From: Pedobacter sp. FW305-3-2-15-E-R2A2
GTDB taxonomy: Bacteria > Bacteroidota > Bacteroidia > Sphingobacteriales > Sphingobacteriaceae
NCBI RefSeq assembly: GCF_038446955.1
Contig: NZ_CP151803.1
Span: 496,001 to 560,000, forward strand
Length of the DNA stretch: 64,000 nucleotides
Direction of reading: 5' to 3'
Each line of letters opens with the position of its first letter. The first letter of the stretch is position 1. Shown in pieces: positions 1 to 10,200 of the stretch. A program made the position numbers and the translations under genes. The notes beneath the pieces were generated by a model. That model ran no database searches. It had not been told where the DNA came from and saw only the letters and a list, made by a program, of their open reading frames with translations.

Positions 1-1
1 C

Positions 2-220
2 CGCAAAGATATCCTGCAAACGGTAACCCGTGTAATCGGTGCCATCGCTAAACCGGATAAAATTCTTTTTGTTACGGGATTGCCTAAAACACGTTCCGGT
101 AAAATTATGAGACGTATTTTAAGAAAAATTGCAGAAGGAGATACTTCAAATCTTGGAGACATCACTACTTTATTAGATCCCGCTGTAGTAGAAGAAATCA
201 TCGAGAAATCTCAGAAATAA
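2..220 (+). CDS. acs: acetyl-CoA synthetase, C-terminal end (partial)
   Basis: The reading frame enters from the left edge and ends at a TAA. The 72 visible residues match the C-terminal domain of AMP-forming acetyl-CoA synthetases. The diagnostic part is the motif [15 protein letters not shown], which carries the conserved catalytic lysine that is acetylated to control activity in this family. The enzyme converts acetate, ATP and CoA to acetyl-CoA, AMP and pyrophosphate in the cytoplasm. The start and the adenylation domain lie outside the window. Another acyl-CoA synthetase of the same family cannot be fully excluded from the tail alone, but the [15 protein letters not shown] stretch is typical of Acs. 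Confidence 0.9.
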   Translation, partial: RKDILQTVTRVIGAIAKPDKILFVTGLPKTRSGKIMRRILRKIAEGDTSNLGDITTLLDPAVVEEIIEKSQK

Positions 221-256
221 GTTTTTTTCGTAGTTCAGAAAGAAACCCTTAATGCG

Positions 257-292
257 AAATGCCCCTAATAAACAGACTTATTAGGGGCATTT
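257..292 (+). terminator. intrinsic terminator after acs
   Basis: A perfect 15-bp stem (257-271 with 278-292) encloses a 6-nt loop. It lies 36 bp after the acs stop. The T-tract is short, so it may act together with the next hairpin. Confidence 0.75.
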
Positions 293-311
293 CAATATTC
301 AAAAAGAACAG

Positions 312-343
312 GGGCCTCTTTTATGGATTAGGCCCGTTTTTTT
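312..343. terminator. second terminator hairpin, probably bidirectional
   Basis: Arms GGGCCT (312-317) and AGGCCC (330-335) are followed by G and seven T. On the minus strand the same stem follows the stop of the lipoprotein gene ending at 370, so it can serve both converging genes. Confidence 0.65.
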
Positions 344-369
344 GGGATTAATCAGGATATTCAGGTTTT

Positions 370-1059
370 TTACTGCGTAGAAGAGACGCTGAAATTAACC
401 TTGTCAGGATTCTTGTTGAACTGCCCCTGGTACCAGTCCTTTAATAGCTGTGTCTTAAATTTCTCATTGCTGTTTACCCCTCTGACCAATGCTTTTGCAG
501 AAGCAGTCCCGTCTATGCCATTTCTCGCTTCATAAAGTACATAATCAACCAGGGTATGGTCATAAGGCTTTGGCCCCTTAAAAGCGAGCATGGTTCCATC
601 TTTTCCAACAATAAAGGGAACCATAGTGGATTCTTTTAGTGCAGAAAGGAATTTTTTGGATGCTTCGTCATGAACGAGAAAATAATTGTTTTGACCACTG
701 GTTTTTTGATCATCAGCAGTCCAGGCTGCCTGATCTGTCCCGATAAAGAAATCGGCAAACACGACATCAGGGTACTTTTCAAAACGTTTCTTTAAAGCGG
801 TATAATCCTTATCCTTTTCTCCAGGAGGGCGATTTGACGGACTGGTCCATACATAGAAATAGACCGTCTTACCTTCGTATAAACTGGCAAAAGTATGTTT
901 CTTTCCTTGCTGATCCATTAGCTGAAAAGAAGAAACGTTCATGTCGGTATGGTCATTGTATCCTTTCACTACTGCTTTGACCAGACCCTTGACCATCATG
1001 GTGCAGGAACTTTGAGACAAGGAAAGTAAAATAAGGGAGGCGTAAAATAGTTTTTTCAT
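370..1059 (-). CDS. thioredoxin-fold lipoprotein lacking the CXXC pair
   Basis: A predicted lipoprotein of 229 residues. I place the start at the ATG ending at 1059 rather than 24 codons upstream, because it gives a clean signal peptide (MKKLFYASLILLSLSQSSC) with the lipobox cysteine at residue 19. The body looks like a redoxin/thioredoxin-like fold: a GKTVYFYVWTSP strand at the usual active-site position, a DVVFADFFIG strand, and a cis-Pro-like TMVPFIVGKDG segment. Where TlpA-type proteins have WCxxC, this one has TSPSNRPP, and no cysteine follows the lipid-anchor cysteine. It is therefore unlikely to be a thiol oxidoreductase and may be a binding or structural derivative. It stands alone between acs and csbD and converges with acs. 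The fold assignment is from motif order only. Confidence 0.7.
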   Translation of the reverse strand: MKKLFYASLILLSLSQSSCTMMVKGLVKAVVKGYNDHTDMNVSSFQLMDQQGKKHTFASLYEGKTVYFYVWTSPSNRPPGEKDKDYTALKKRFEKYPDVVFADFFIGTDQAAWTADDQKTSGQNNYFLVHDEASKKFLSALKESTMVPFIVGKDGTMLAFKGPKPYDHTLVDYVLYEARNGIDGTASAKALVRGVNSNEKFKTQLLKDWYQGQFNKNPDKVNFSVSSTQ

Positions 1060-1212
1060 ATCAGTTCTATTGGTTTTTATGGGTTGAAAATCGGAATGTC
1101 CCCTATATACCAGATGAACAAAACAGGCCAAAGGTTACATGAAATCAAACAAATATTTTCAAAACCTGTTATTATGGTATCTATTTATTGTTAAACATTA
1201 AAAAAACGGATC

Positions 1213-1398
1213 ATGGATAAGTTAGAATTAAAAGGAAAATGGAATGAGATCAAGGGTAAAGTAAAACAAGCTTATGCGGATCTTACCGATGATGATTTGA
1301 AATATGAAGAGGGGAAAGATGAGGAGTTGTATGGAAAGTTACAACAGAAAACCGGGAAGACCCGTGATGAACTGGTCACCTGGATCAAATCATTGTAA
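1213..1398 (+). CDS. CsbD family stress-response protein
   Basis: A 61-residue, highly charged helical protein with the CsbD family pattern: an N-terminal [24 protein letters not shown], followed by an acidic linker and a second amphipathic helix ([20 protein letters not shown]). The length is the family norm. CsbD proteins are general-stress genes of unknown molecular function. The gene is monocistronic: a long AT-rich leader precedes it and a terminator follows within 20 bp. The start ATG is preceded by an A-rich stretch without a Shine-Dalgarno sequence, as is usual in Bacteroidota. Confidence 0.92.
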   Translation: MDKLELKGKWNEIKGKVKQAYADLTDDDLKYEEGKDEELYGKLQQKTGKTRDELVTWIKSL

Positions 1399-1408
1399 TA
1401 ATGGAATA

Positions 1409-1449
1409 AAAAAGCCCCCAATAAGTATCTAACTTTTTGGGGGTTTTTC
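1409..1449. terminator. terminator between csbD and the M16 protease
   Basis: An A-rich arm containing AAAAAGCCCCC pairs with GGGGGTTTTT, with T-runs on the plus strand and the mirror on the minus strand. It sits between two converging genes and can serve both. Confidence 0.75.
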
Positions 1450-1500
1450 AAGCAAGGGCTTTTTCGTTAAAGGTCATCACCAGACCTCTGAAATCAGTTT

Positions 1501-4434
1501 TTAATAACCAAATATCTGTTCTAGGGTCAATTTGTTCACTGTTCCAAATTTCTGCATGTCCTCTGATTTTACATTTTTCTCGGAAGCAACAATACAATAA
1601 TTGTAGGGCTTATTGGCCACATTATTGGTATGGAAAGCTTTGATATCTGTAAAGGTTAAAGGCTTCAGCTCCTTGTATTCATCAATTCTTGAATCATGAT
1701 CCAATCCTAGTTTTTTATTGGCAAAGTAGCTGGCAATGATGTCATCTTTGGTGATTCTGTCGGTTTCAATCGCATTCATTGCATTGTACTTAGAGGCTTC
1801 GAATGATTTTGCAGATTCAGGAAGATCATTTAACAATTCATTCATTCCTTTTACGGCATCGTTCATTTTATCAGCCTGACTACCTACGTAAGCTACCATT
1901 GCATATTGTTTATCTGCTCTGTCTGGTGCGGAATAAACGGCAAAAGTAGAGTATGCCAATGCTTTGGATTCTCTGATGGTCTGGAAAACGATAGAACCCA
2001 TACCGCCGCCAAAATAGCTATTGAAAAGGTTTACTTTACCCGCAAGGTCTGCTTCATATTTGCCGGCATTTCTTACCCATCTGATTTCCGACTGCACCAT
2101 ATCATAATCGGCAAAATAAACCTGGTTTGTTGCGTTGTTGGTATAAACAAACTTTTTTACCGGAGGCTCAGGTGTGAACGTAGCCGGAAGTTTATGCAGC
2201 TTGCTGATGTTTGCGGTAAATTCAGGCAAGCTTTGCGGACCATAATACGTAATCGTATGCTCGTAGTTATTCACATTGTGAAGAATGGCCAGTAAATCTG
2301 CTGAAGTGATGTTGTTCACCTCATTATTGGTCAGGGTATAGTTCGAAGGATTACTGGCGCCATATTGTGCATAGCTCATTAATCCATTCAGAATCATCGC
2401 TTTATTTAACTTATTGTTTTCTCTGGACTTCAGAATTCTGCTTTTCAGTCCTGCTAAAGCGGTTTCGTTAGGCTTACAGTTCGCTAAGATGTGCTCTACC
2501 AGCGTCACCGCCTTATCGAAATTTTCCTGCAATCCGCTGATATTGATGGTAGCCACCTCGTTACTTACCGTGAAGGTATAGTTACAGGCAATGTTGTAAA
2601 ACTCCTTGCTGATCTCTTCTGCAGTATATTTATCTGTAGCCAGGAATGCAAGGTATTGCGCTGCATAAGGCATGAGTTTGTTGTTCCATGCGCCCATTTC
2701 AAAGCGGTAAGACAAACGGAAAATAGGGTTTTCTTTATTTTGCACTTCAATTACATCAGCGATTCCTGCTTTGCCGAAAGAAAGATCTTTCTGGTAATCC
2801 AGGAATTTGGGTGCAATCTCTGAGGAAGGCATTTCCAATAGGTTTTTTGCAAAAGGGGAAGTTTCCGTCGCATTGGTCTTTACCGGGGTGATGGTTGGTT
2901 TCTCCACTTTCGCAATGCTCTTGTCTTCTCCTTTATGCTTGTAAGTAACCACATAATTGTCTTTGAAGAATTGATTGGCGAAGTCTGTTACCTGCTTTTT
3001 AGTCAGCTTTGCCATCGCATCCTGACCGCTTAGAGATTTGTCCCATTTATTGGCACGGTTCAGGATAAATTCATTCGTTACCGCCTCTACACGGAAGCCA
3101 TTGTTATCAAAAGATTGCAATAAGCTTAACTTTTGATTGGCCACAGTAGCTTTAATCAGACTTTCATCAAATTCTCCTTTTTTAAGGATATTGAGCTGGT
3201 CTAACAGCAATTGTTTCGCCTGTTCTAAAGTCTGTCCTTGTTTAGGCTGGGCATTTAAAGTAAAGACCCCATAATCTTTCATTTGCTGATAACCTGCACC
3301 TGCACGAAGCACTTTTTGCTGTTTGTTCAGGTTGATGTCGATTAAACCAGCTTTACCATTGGCAAGGATGCTGGAGATCAGGTCCAATAGTAAACTTTGG
3401 CTGCTGTTCTCCGCGTATCCCCTGTAAGATAATCTGACACTTTCCGCACTTGGACCATAGATGTCCAGTTTCTGAATTTTTGTCAAAGGTTTTTCCGGAG
3501 CAGGGTTATAAAGTACAACCGGTTTATTCTGCATGAAAGAAAAAGACTGGTCTACTTTCTTAATCATTTCATCCGGATTAAAATCTCCCGCCATGGCCAA
3601 TGCCATATTGTTCGGAACATAGTATTTATTGTAATATTTTCTGATTTCTACCAGTGAAGGATTTTTAAGGTGCTCTACGGTACCGATCGTGGTCTGTTGA
3701 CCATAATTATGAGTAGGGAAAAGCAGCTCTGCTGTTTTTTCTTCTACTTTCCAGGCATCCTCATCCAGTCCGCGGTTCTTTTCTTCATAAACAGCTTCTA
3801 ATTCTGTATGGAAAATACGGAAAATTGGGTTGCGGAAACGTTCTGCCTGCAAAGCCAGAAACTTATCTGTTGCATTGGAAGGGAAATCTTCATTGTAAAC
3901 GGTTTCTTCATACCAGGTATGGGCATTGGTAGATTGACCACCAATCGCTTTCATCATTTTATCGTACTCGTTGGCGATAGAATAATTCGAAGCTTCACCG
4001 GAAGTTTTGTCAATCTGCGCATAGATGGCTTTACGTTTAGCAGGATCAGTCGTTTTGTTATACTGCTCATAAAGGCCGTCAATTTTATCCAACAAAGGTT
4101 TTTCCTTTGCAAAATCTAAAGTTCCGAACTTATCGGTTCCTTTAAAAAGAAGGTGTTCCAGATAATGTGCCAGTCCTGTTGCAGTACGGGGATCTGTATT
4201 ACTACCCGCTCTGACACTCATGCGGTATTCAATCTTTGGTTCTTTTGTGTTTGCGGATAAAATAACCGTCAATCCATTTTTTAAGGTGTAAAAACGAGAT
4301 TGAGTAGGGTCATTGGTTACATATTTATACGTATACCCGCCCGAACTGGCCGTTTTCCATTGGAACCCGGATTGAGCCATCATGCTCGTTCCTGCAATCA
4401 AAAAGCAGGCGAACAGTAATAATTTCTTCTTCAT
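1501..4434 (-). CDS. M16 family zinc protease, two-unit, exported
   Basis: A large pitrilysin-type (M16) metallopeptidase of about 977 residues with a signal peptide (MKKKLLLFACFLIAGTSMMAQ), so probably periplasmic. The start at the ATG ending at 4434 is preferred over one 7 codons upstream for that reason. The N-terminal half carries the inverted zinc motif HYLEH (H90, E93, H94). The third ligand is likely a glutamate in the downstream HTELEAVYEEKNRG stretch, which is the typical M16 arrangement. The second half (from about residue 560) is the inactive M16 domain, as expected for a fused clam-shell enzyme that degrades peptides. A -7-like element (TATATTTG on the minus strand, 4453-4460) lies just upstream of the start, without a convincing -33 element. 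The gene is divergent from surE, with 81 bp between the starts. Confidence 0.93.
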   Translation of the reverse strand: MKKKLLLFACFLIAGTSMMAQSGFQWKTASSGGYTYKYVTNDPTQSRFYTLKNGLTVILSANTKEPKIEYRMSVRAGSNTDPRTATGLAHYLEHLLFKGTDKFGTLDFAKEKPLLDKIDGLYEQYNKTTDPAKRKAIYAQIDKTSGEASNYSIANEYDKMMKAIGGQSTNAHTWYEETVYNEDFPSNATDKFLALQAERFRNPIFRIFHTELEAVYEEKNRGLDEDAWKVEEKTAELLFPTHNYGQQTTIGTVEHLKNPSLVEIRKYYNKYYVPNNMALAMAGDFNPDEMIKKVDQSFSFMQNKPVVLYNPAPEKPLTKIQKLDIYGPSAESVRLSYRGYAENSSQSLLLDLISSILANGKAGLIDINLNKQQKVLRAGAGYQQMKDYGVFTLNAQPKQGQTLEQAKQLLLDQLNILKKGEFDESLIKATVANQKLSLLQSFDNNGFRVEAVTNEFILNRANKWDKSLSGQDAMAKLTKKQVTDFANQFFKDNYVVTYKHKGEDKSIAKVEKPTITPVKTNATETSPFAKNLLEMPSSEIAPKFLDYQKDLSFGKAGIADVIEVQNKENPIFRLSYRFEMGAWNNKLMPYAAQYLAFLATDKYTAEEISKEFYNIACNYTFTVSNEVATINISGLQENFDKAVTLVEHILANCKPNETALAGLKSRILKSRENNKLNKAMILNGLMSYAQYGASNPSNYTLTNNEVNNITSADLLAILHNVNNYEHTITYYGPQSLPEFTANISKLHKLPATFTPEPPVKKFVYTNNATNQVYFADYDMVQSEIRWVRNAGKYEADLAGKVNLFNSYFGGGMGSIVFQTIRESKALAYSTFAVYSAPDRADKQYAMVAYVGSQADKMNDAVKGMNELLNDLPESAKSFEASKYNAMNAIETDRITKDDIIASYFANKKLGLDHDSRIDEYKELKPLTFTDIKAFHTNNVANKPYNYCIVASEKNVKSEDMQKFGTVNKLTLEQIFGY

Positions 4435-4515
4435 GTTTAATAAGTTATAATTCAAATATACTTGGAATGTGCATTATTCCTGAACATTCTCTCGAAATCT
4501 TGTATTTTTACAGAC

Positions 4516-5304
4516 ATGATGAAGCAAAAGTCTAAACCTAATATTTTAGTGGTAAATGATGATGGAATCACTGCACCGGGAATTAAAAACCTGATTGATG
4601 TGATGAAAGAGCTGGGCAACGTGGTTGTTGTTGCTCCTGATGGCCCGCAATCCGGAATGGGGCATGCCATTACCATCGGAAAACCATTGCGTTTTGATCA
4701 CGTTGATCTTTACGAAGGCGTAGAAATGTACAAATGCTCCGGCACTCCGGTAGATTGTGTAAAGCTGGCAGTAAATAAAATTTTTAAAGGCAAAAAGCCT
4801 GATTTATGTGTCTCCGGAATTAACCATGGCCTGAACAATTCGATCAATGTGATCTATTCAGGAACGATGTCTGCTGCGGTGGAAGGAGCGATTGAAGGAA
4901 TTCCTTCTATCGGTTTCTCTCTGGATGATTTTTCTGAAGGTGCAGACTTTAGCCATTGCAAAAAATTCATTAAATCTATTTCTGAAGAGGTGCTGAAACA
5001 TGGTTTGCCACAGGCGACGCTATTGAATGTCAACTTTCCAAGAGGAGCAGAGCTGAAAGGGATCAAAATATGCAGACAGGCAAATGCAAAATGGGCAGAA
5101 GAATTTGATGAACGTAAAGATCCATATCAACGCCCGTACTACTGGTTAACAGGCGTATTCCAGAACAATGATAAAGGAGAGGATACGGATGTCTGGGCTT
5201 TGGAAAATGGCTTTGTATCCGTTGTTCCGGTACAGTTTGACCTGACTGCACACCATGCCATCCCTATTTTAAACTCCTGGACATTTGATGTTAAAAAAGA
5301 TTAA
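4516..5304 (+). CDS. surE: 5'/3'-nucleotidase SurE
   Basis: A 262-residue protein with the SurE signature: NILVVNDDG at the N-terminus (N14, D15, D16 metal-binding region), GPQSGMGHAIT, the CSGTPVDCVKLA loop and SGINHGLN. SurE enzymes are metal-dependent phosphatases that remove phosphate from nucleoside monophosphates in the cytoplasm. The annotated start is the first of two consecutive ATGs at 4516; an in-frame extension to 4462 has no homology-like content and runs into the divergent promoter region. It is the first gene of a three-gene cluster. Its stop codon lies inside the next gene (17-bp overlap), which suggests translational coupling. Confidence 0.95.
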   Translation: MMKQKSKPNILVVNDDGITAPGIKNLIDVMKELGNVVVVAPDGPQSGMGHAITIGKPLRFDHVDLYEGVEMYKCSGTPVDCVKLAVNKIFKGKKPDLCVSGINHGLNNSINVIYSGTMSAAVEGAIEGIPSIGFSLDDFSEGADFSHCKKFIKSISEEVLKHGLPQATLLNVNFPRGAELKGIKICRQANAKWAEEFDERKDPYQRPYYWLTGVFQNNDKGEDTDVWALENGFVSVVPVQFDLTAHHAIPILNSWTFDVKKD

Positions 5305-5554
5305 AGATTCGGTATTTATAGGTCTGGGGATCGGAATTATGGTCCCCGGAATTCTGGGCAGCATCGTCTGGTTTCTCATGCACCGTTACCCTTTCCTTGC
5401 GAAAGCAGATCTGCTGCTGATTGCCTGTATTGCGGTAAATGCAGGATTACTCCATTATTTCTTTAAATTGAATAAAGAAAACCTTGGAAGAGGCATTATC
5501 AGTGCCACATTCATATGGGCTTTTGTGTTCTTTTTCTATAAAATTAACCAATAA
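5288..5554 (+). CDS. small membrane protein between surE and lpxB
   Basis: An 88-residue protein with three hydrophobic segments (about residues 10-30, 40-57 and 68-85) and little else, so probably an inner-membrane protein. It starts at an ATG that overlaps the end of surE, and its TAA lies 3 bp before the lpxB start. The gene is thus locked into a surE - membrane protein - lpxB transcription unit. I do not recognise a family. The position suggests a minor role in the envelope or lipid A pathway, but that is inference from context only. Confidence 0.8.
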   Translation: MLKKIKDSVFIGLGIGIMVPGILGSIVWFLMHRYPFLAKADLLLIACIAVNAGLLHYFFKLNKENLGRGIISATFIWAFVFFFYKINQ

Positions 5555-5557
5555 ATT

Positions 5558-6664
5558 ATGAAATACTACCTAGTAGCGGGAGAGGCTTCCGGAGATCTGC
5601 ACGGCGCTAATTTAATGAAGGCCATTAAAGCGGAAGACGAGTCTGCTGATTTTCGTTACTATGGTGGAGACAAGATGCAGGCAGAAGGCGGGGAATTGAA
5701 AAAGCATTACTCAGAAATGGCCTTTATGGGCTTTACCGAAGTATTGCTCAACATTCGTACGATCTTCAAGAACATGAAGGCATGTAAAGCGGATGTCCTT
5801 GCTTACCATCCTGATGTATTGATCCTGATTGATTTTCCTGGTTTTAACCTTAAAATTGCAGAATTTGCGAAAGCAAATGGCCTTAAAGTATGTTATTATA
5901 TTTCTCCCAAAGTATGGGCCTGGAATCAGAAAAGAGTGCTTAAAATAAAAAGAATTGTGGACAAGCTATTCTGCATTCTGCCTTTCGAAGTAGACTTTTA
6001 CAAGACCTGGGGAATGGAGGTCGATTATGTGGGAAATCCATTATTGGATGAGATCGCACAATTTGTTCCTGATCTGGATTTTCGCAGCAAATACCAGCTT
6101 GATAAAGACATCATCGCGCTCTTGCCGGGAAGCAGGAAACAGGAGATCGAACGCCTGCTGCCGGATATGTTAAGCGTCACCGCGGATTTCCCTGAACAGC
6201 AATTTGTAGTGGCAGCAGCGCCAAGCTTCGAGGAAGCCTATTACCGGCAGTTTATCAACGCTGCAAACGTGACCCTTGTTTTCGGACAAACTTATCAGCT
6301 GCTCCATGTCGCAAAAGCCGCTGTGGTGGCCTCAGGTACGGCGACTCTGGAAACTGCGCTGTTTCATGTGCCGCAGGTTGTGGTCTATAGGGGAGGAGCA
6401 ATCTCTGTTGCAATCGCCAGAATGCTGGTCAAGATTCGTTTTATTTCCCTTGTGAACCTGATCATGGATAGGAAAGTCGTTACAGAACTTATTCAGGAGG
6501 ATTGTAATACTTTACAGATCAGTACGAACCTGAAAAATCTGCTGGAAGGTGCCGAACGCGGGCAAATGCTACAGGATTATGCCGAATTATCCGGTAAAAT
6601 GGGAACCGCAGGTGCCTCAGAAAGAACAGCGAAGCTCATCATGCGCTTCCTCAAAGGGCTTTAA
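5558..6664 (+). CDS. lpxB: lipid-A-disaccharide synthase
   Basis: A 368-residue glycosyltransferase of family GT19. It begins with the LpxB hallmark YYLVAGEASGDLHGANLM and continues with YYGGDKMQAEGGE, the ISPKVWAWNQKRVLKIK segment and the donor-site motif LLPGSRKQEIERLLP. Near the C-terminus the VASGTATLETALFHVPQVVVYR stretch matches the family. It joins UDP-2,3-diacylglucosamine and lipid X to form the tetraacyl disaccharide of lipid A at the inner face of the cytoplasmic membrane. The length is normal (family about 370-390). It is the third gene of the surE cluster, 3 bp after the small membrane protein. Confidence 0.97.
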   Translation: MKYYLVAGEASGDLHGANLMKAIKAEDESADFRYYGGDKMQAEGGELKKHYSEMAFMGFTEVLLNIRTIFKNMKACKADVLAYHPDVLILIDFPGFNLKIAEFAKANGLKVCYYISPKVWAWNQKRVLKIKRIVDKLFCILPFEVDFYKTWGMEVDYVGNPLLDEIAQFVPDLDFRSKYQLDKDIIALLPGSRKQEIERLLPDMLSVTADFPEQQFVVAAAPSFEEAYYRQFINAANVTLVFGQTYQLLHVAKAAVVASGTATLETALFHVPQVVVYRGGAISVAIARMLVKIRFISLVNLIMDRKVVTELIQEDCNTLQISTNLKNLLEGAERGQMLQDYAELSGKMGTAGASERTAKLIMRFLKGL

Positions 6665-7219
6665 ATCCACCAAAACCCTGAATTACATTTAGTTTCAGAT
6701 ATTGTTTGAAATTTAGGATTTATTCTTTAATATTGGTTTAGTAAAACGTATTAGTTCGAGCCTGATGCTTTACCGAAATTATTAGCTAACCTAAATATAA
6801 CCAAATATGAATGTCTTTACTATTTCTAATAGAATACCCTTAGCGAAATTATAAAACGTATTAGCCTTTAGTTTTCAGCAATTTATAGCCTTTTATCTTC
6901 AAAGGAGTGCCGACGTATGGGCAATCCAATTCAACCGGCATTTCTGGAATTAATCGCATACCTGACTCCAAACTCTTTTTTTGGAGGAATTGATAAAACG
7001 TATTACTATTTGCCAAATAATCAACCCGAGTATTCACCCCTAACGCAAAGCCCATGAATAAATAAGCCAACTCAACATTGATATTAAATTATTAAAACGG
7101 TTTAGTATCATTCAATACCAATCCCTGCTTCGGCATCCGCCATCATGAACCATTGATGTTGAAGCAGCAGGCATTCCCAAATGCCCAACCCATAATTTAC
7201 TAACCTAAAAACAACAAAA
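6665..7219. other. 555-bp intergenic region upstream of susC 1
   Basis: No convincing gene. A minus-strand frame of 69 codons (6861-7070) exists but has no recognisable motif or leader. A 15-codon plus-strand frame starts at 6807 behind a susC-like A-rich leader (CTAACCTAAATATAACCAAA) and may be the relic of a leader. The region holds four LacI-operator-like repeats, listed separately. No full TTTG-N19-TAnnTTTG promoter was found by eye. Confidence 0.6.
6742..7105. promoter_or_regulatory. four LacI-operator-like repeats upstream of susC 1
   Basis: The sequence TAAAACGTATTAG occurs at 6742-6754 and 6852-6864. TAAAACGTATTA occurs at 6994-7005 and TAAAACGGTTTAG at 7093-7105. All are imperfect palindromes around a central CG, the layout of LacI/GalR-family operators. 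Spacings are 110, 142 and 99 bp. No LacI-family gene lies in the window, so the regulator would be encoded elsewhere. The assignment rests on the motif shape only. Confidence 0.45.
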
Positions 7220-10200
7220 ATGAAAATTAAACACTTAGTTCTGGCAGGACTTCCTATGTTCTGCCTAACGGGAATTGGATCCTTTGCTGCGATGGCAGCG
7301 GGAAGCAGTTCCGGTGCCAATTCACATGCTTCTTTTTTCTTTCAGGGGGTATCACAAAAAATAACCATCAGCGGAATAGTGCTGGATGAAAAGTCTCAGC
7401 CTGTCCCGGGTGTGGGAATTAAAGCCTTAAAAACAAATAAATCAACCGTAACAGATGCTTCAGGCCGTTTCAGCATTGAAGTAGAAAGTGCTGCGGAGCA
7501 ACTATCTTTCAGTTATATCGGTTATACAACACAGACCCGTGCTGCGGGATCTGGTGCAACACCTTTGAGCATCAAACTGGTGCCTGCTGAAGGTGTAAAC
7601 CTGGACGACGTGGTCGTGGTAGGTTACGGAACAAGAAGGAAATCTGATGTTACCGGTGCAGTAGGATCTGTAAAAGAAGAACAACTGAAGGAACGCCCTG
7701 CAGCTTCTTTAAACCAGGCCTTGTCCGGACGTATTTCAGGAGTACAGGTGAATTCAAATTCTGGTCGCCCGGGTGGTCAGACCAATATCAGGATCCGTGG
7801 TTTCAGTTCCATCAAAACCACCAATAACCCATTGTACGTTATCGATGGTGTTATTCTTCCGGTAGGTTCACAAACACAGAACAGCAATGCGATAGACTTT
7901 TTAAACCCAGGGGATATTGCCTCTGTAGAAGTGCTTAAAGATGCTTCTTCGGTTGCGATCTATGGAGCAAGGGGTGCAAATGGGGTTATTTTAGTAACCA
8001 CCAAAAAAGGGTCTACGACGGGTGGTAAAATCAGTTATGATGTTGATTTTAGTGTGCCGACCATTGGACCAAAAAGAGTAGAAATGCTCAATGCCAAAGA
8101 ATTTATCGAAGTAGAAAACCTGGCTTTCGAAAATTCCAAAATCTACGATCCTGAAGGCTTTGCCGCAGGAAAATATGTCGACCCAAGAATTAAAAGAAAA
8201 ACCCTGCCGCTGCTTTTTGATTCCAATGGCAATCCTTTGTACGATACGGATTGGTTTAAAGAAGCAACACAGAACAAACTTTCCCAAAATCATCAGCTTG
8301 GATTTACAGGCGGTAATGCGGAGAACAGTTATGGTTTGTTCTTGAATTACCGCGATGACAATGGTTTGTTAAAAAACTCTTACCTGAAACGCTACTCGGG
8401 AAGATTTACAATGGATAGCCAGATCAAGAAATGGATGAAAGTGGGTGGAAGCTTAAACTATACCAATCAATCAGAAAACCTGGTGGATATAGGCACAGGA
8501 GGATTAAACTCTGTAAGGATGATCACGGAAAGTTTCCCTTTTTTACCGGTTAAATATCCTAATGGATCCTGGGCAGATAATCAGAATTATCCAGGCGCTG
8601 AAGGAGGATCCAATCCGGTTCATATCCTGACAGACCGTAAATATATCTTGCAAACACAAAATACACTTGGAAATGCTTATGCCAATATTAACCTCGCCGA
8701 GGGATTGGAATTCCGCAGTGTTCTTGGGGCAAATATTGTGACCAGAGGTCGTTCAGAATACAACGGACGTGGTTTGTATGGCATCTCTTTTGATCAGAAA
8801 GGAAGTGTTACTTTAGACAATAACAGGGAAACTTATTGGTCTTTTGAAAATTACCTGACCTATAACAAGCGTTTTGCCAAGGACCATGCGATCACCGCAT
8901 TGTTGGGCTTGTCATGGCAGGAAACCAATATTTTTGGCTTCGCAGTAGGCGGGGAAAATTTTTCAACGGACTACCTGTTGTATAACAATTTGGGAGCGGC
9001 GAGTAAGCCGATTCCGGGAAGTTCCAGAGCGGATCGTTTTGCGTTTAACTCTTACTTCGGACGTTTAAATTATAGCTTTAAAGATAAATATCTGTTTACA
9101 GCAACCGGACGTATGGACGGTTCTTCCAAATTCGGATCAAACAATAAATATGCGTTTTTCCCTTCAGGAGCAGTGGCATGGAAAGTTTCCGAAGAAGAGT
9201 TTCTTAAAGGGAGTCCGGTGGTGTCTAACCTGAAACTTCGTGCCAGTTACGGTTTAACCGGGAATTCTGAAATACCGAGCTTTTCTTCACTAGGAGTTTT
9301 AGGAACCGGATATGCGGCGATTTTCAACAATACAAGATTTGCCGGCGTGGGAACGAACAGACTCGGGAATCCTGATCTCAAATGGGAGAAAACAGGTCAA
9401 TCTGATATTGGTGTAGAATTGGGATTGTTTAACAATAGGATAAACATCGAGGCGGATGTATACTACCGTAAAACTACCGATATGTTATTGGATGCACCAG
9501 TGCCATTGACCAGCGGATATGGTACTATTACGAGGAATATCGGGAGCATGGTAAATAAAGGACTGGAGTTTGCCATCAATACGGTGAACATCCGTACGGA
9601 GAACTTTACCTGGAATACCATGTTCAATATTTCCATGAACAGAAATAAAGTGCTTTCACTGGCGACTCCGGCAGACATTTTTGGCGTAGGAAACCCTGGT
9701 TTTACAAATGAAACCGGAATTATCCGCGTTGGCGAACCAGTAGGCTCTTTCTGGGGATTAACCCGTCTTGGAACATGGAGTGAAAGCGAACGTGCCGAAG
9801 CAGCAAAATACAACTACAGAGGAAAAACGATATTACCAGGCGATGTTAAATATTTGGACGTAAATGGCGATTATCAGATCAATGATGCCGATCGTATGAT
9901 CATCGGAAATGGTAGCCCAAAAGCCTGGGGATCATTTTCCAATACCTTTAAATACAAAAATGTAGACCTGACCGTAGAGCTTCAGTATTCTGCGGGTAAT
10001 GATGTGCTCAATATGACGAAGCACTCTGCCGAAGATCGTGTTGGACTGGCCAATAGCTACAGTTCTGTGTTAAATGCCTGGACGCCTCAAAATCAGAATA
10101 CACCGATCGCAGCAATCCGTGATACCAGAGCCGGATATGTGACAAACGTGGATACCCGTTGGGTAGAGGACGGATCTTTCATTCGCGGCAGAAACCTTTT

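Noticed and set aside
6861-7070. 69-codon minus-strand frame in the susC 1 upstream region
   Set aside because: No leader, no recognised motif; it contains one operator-like repeat and overlaps another at its 3' end. It is likely a chance frame.
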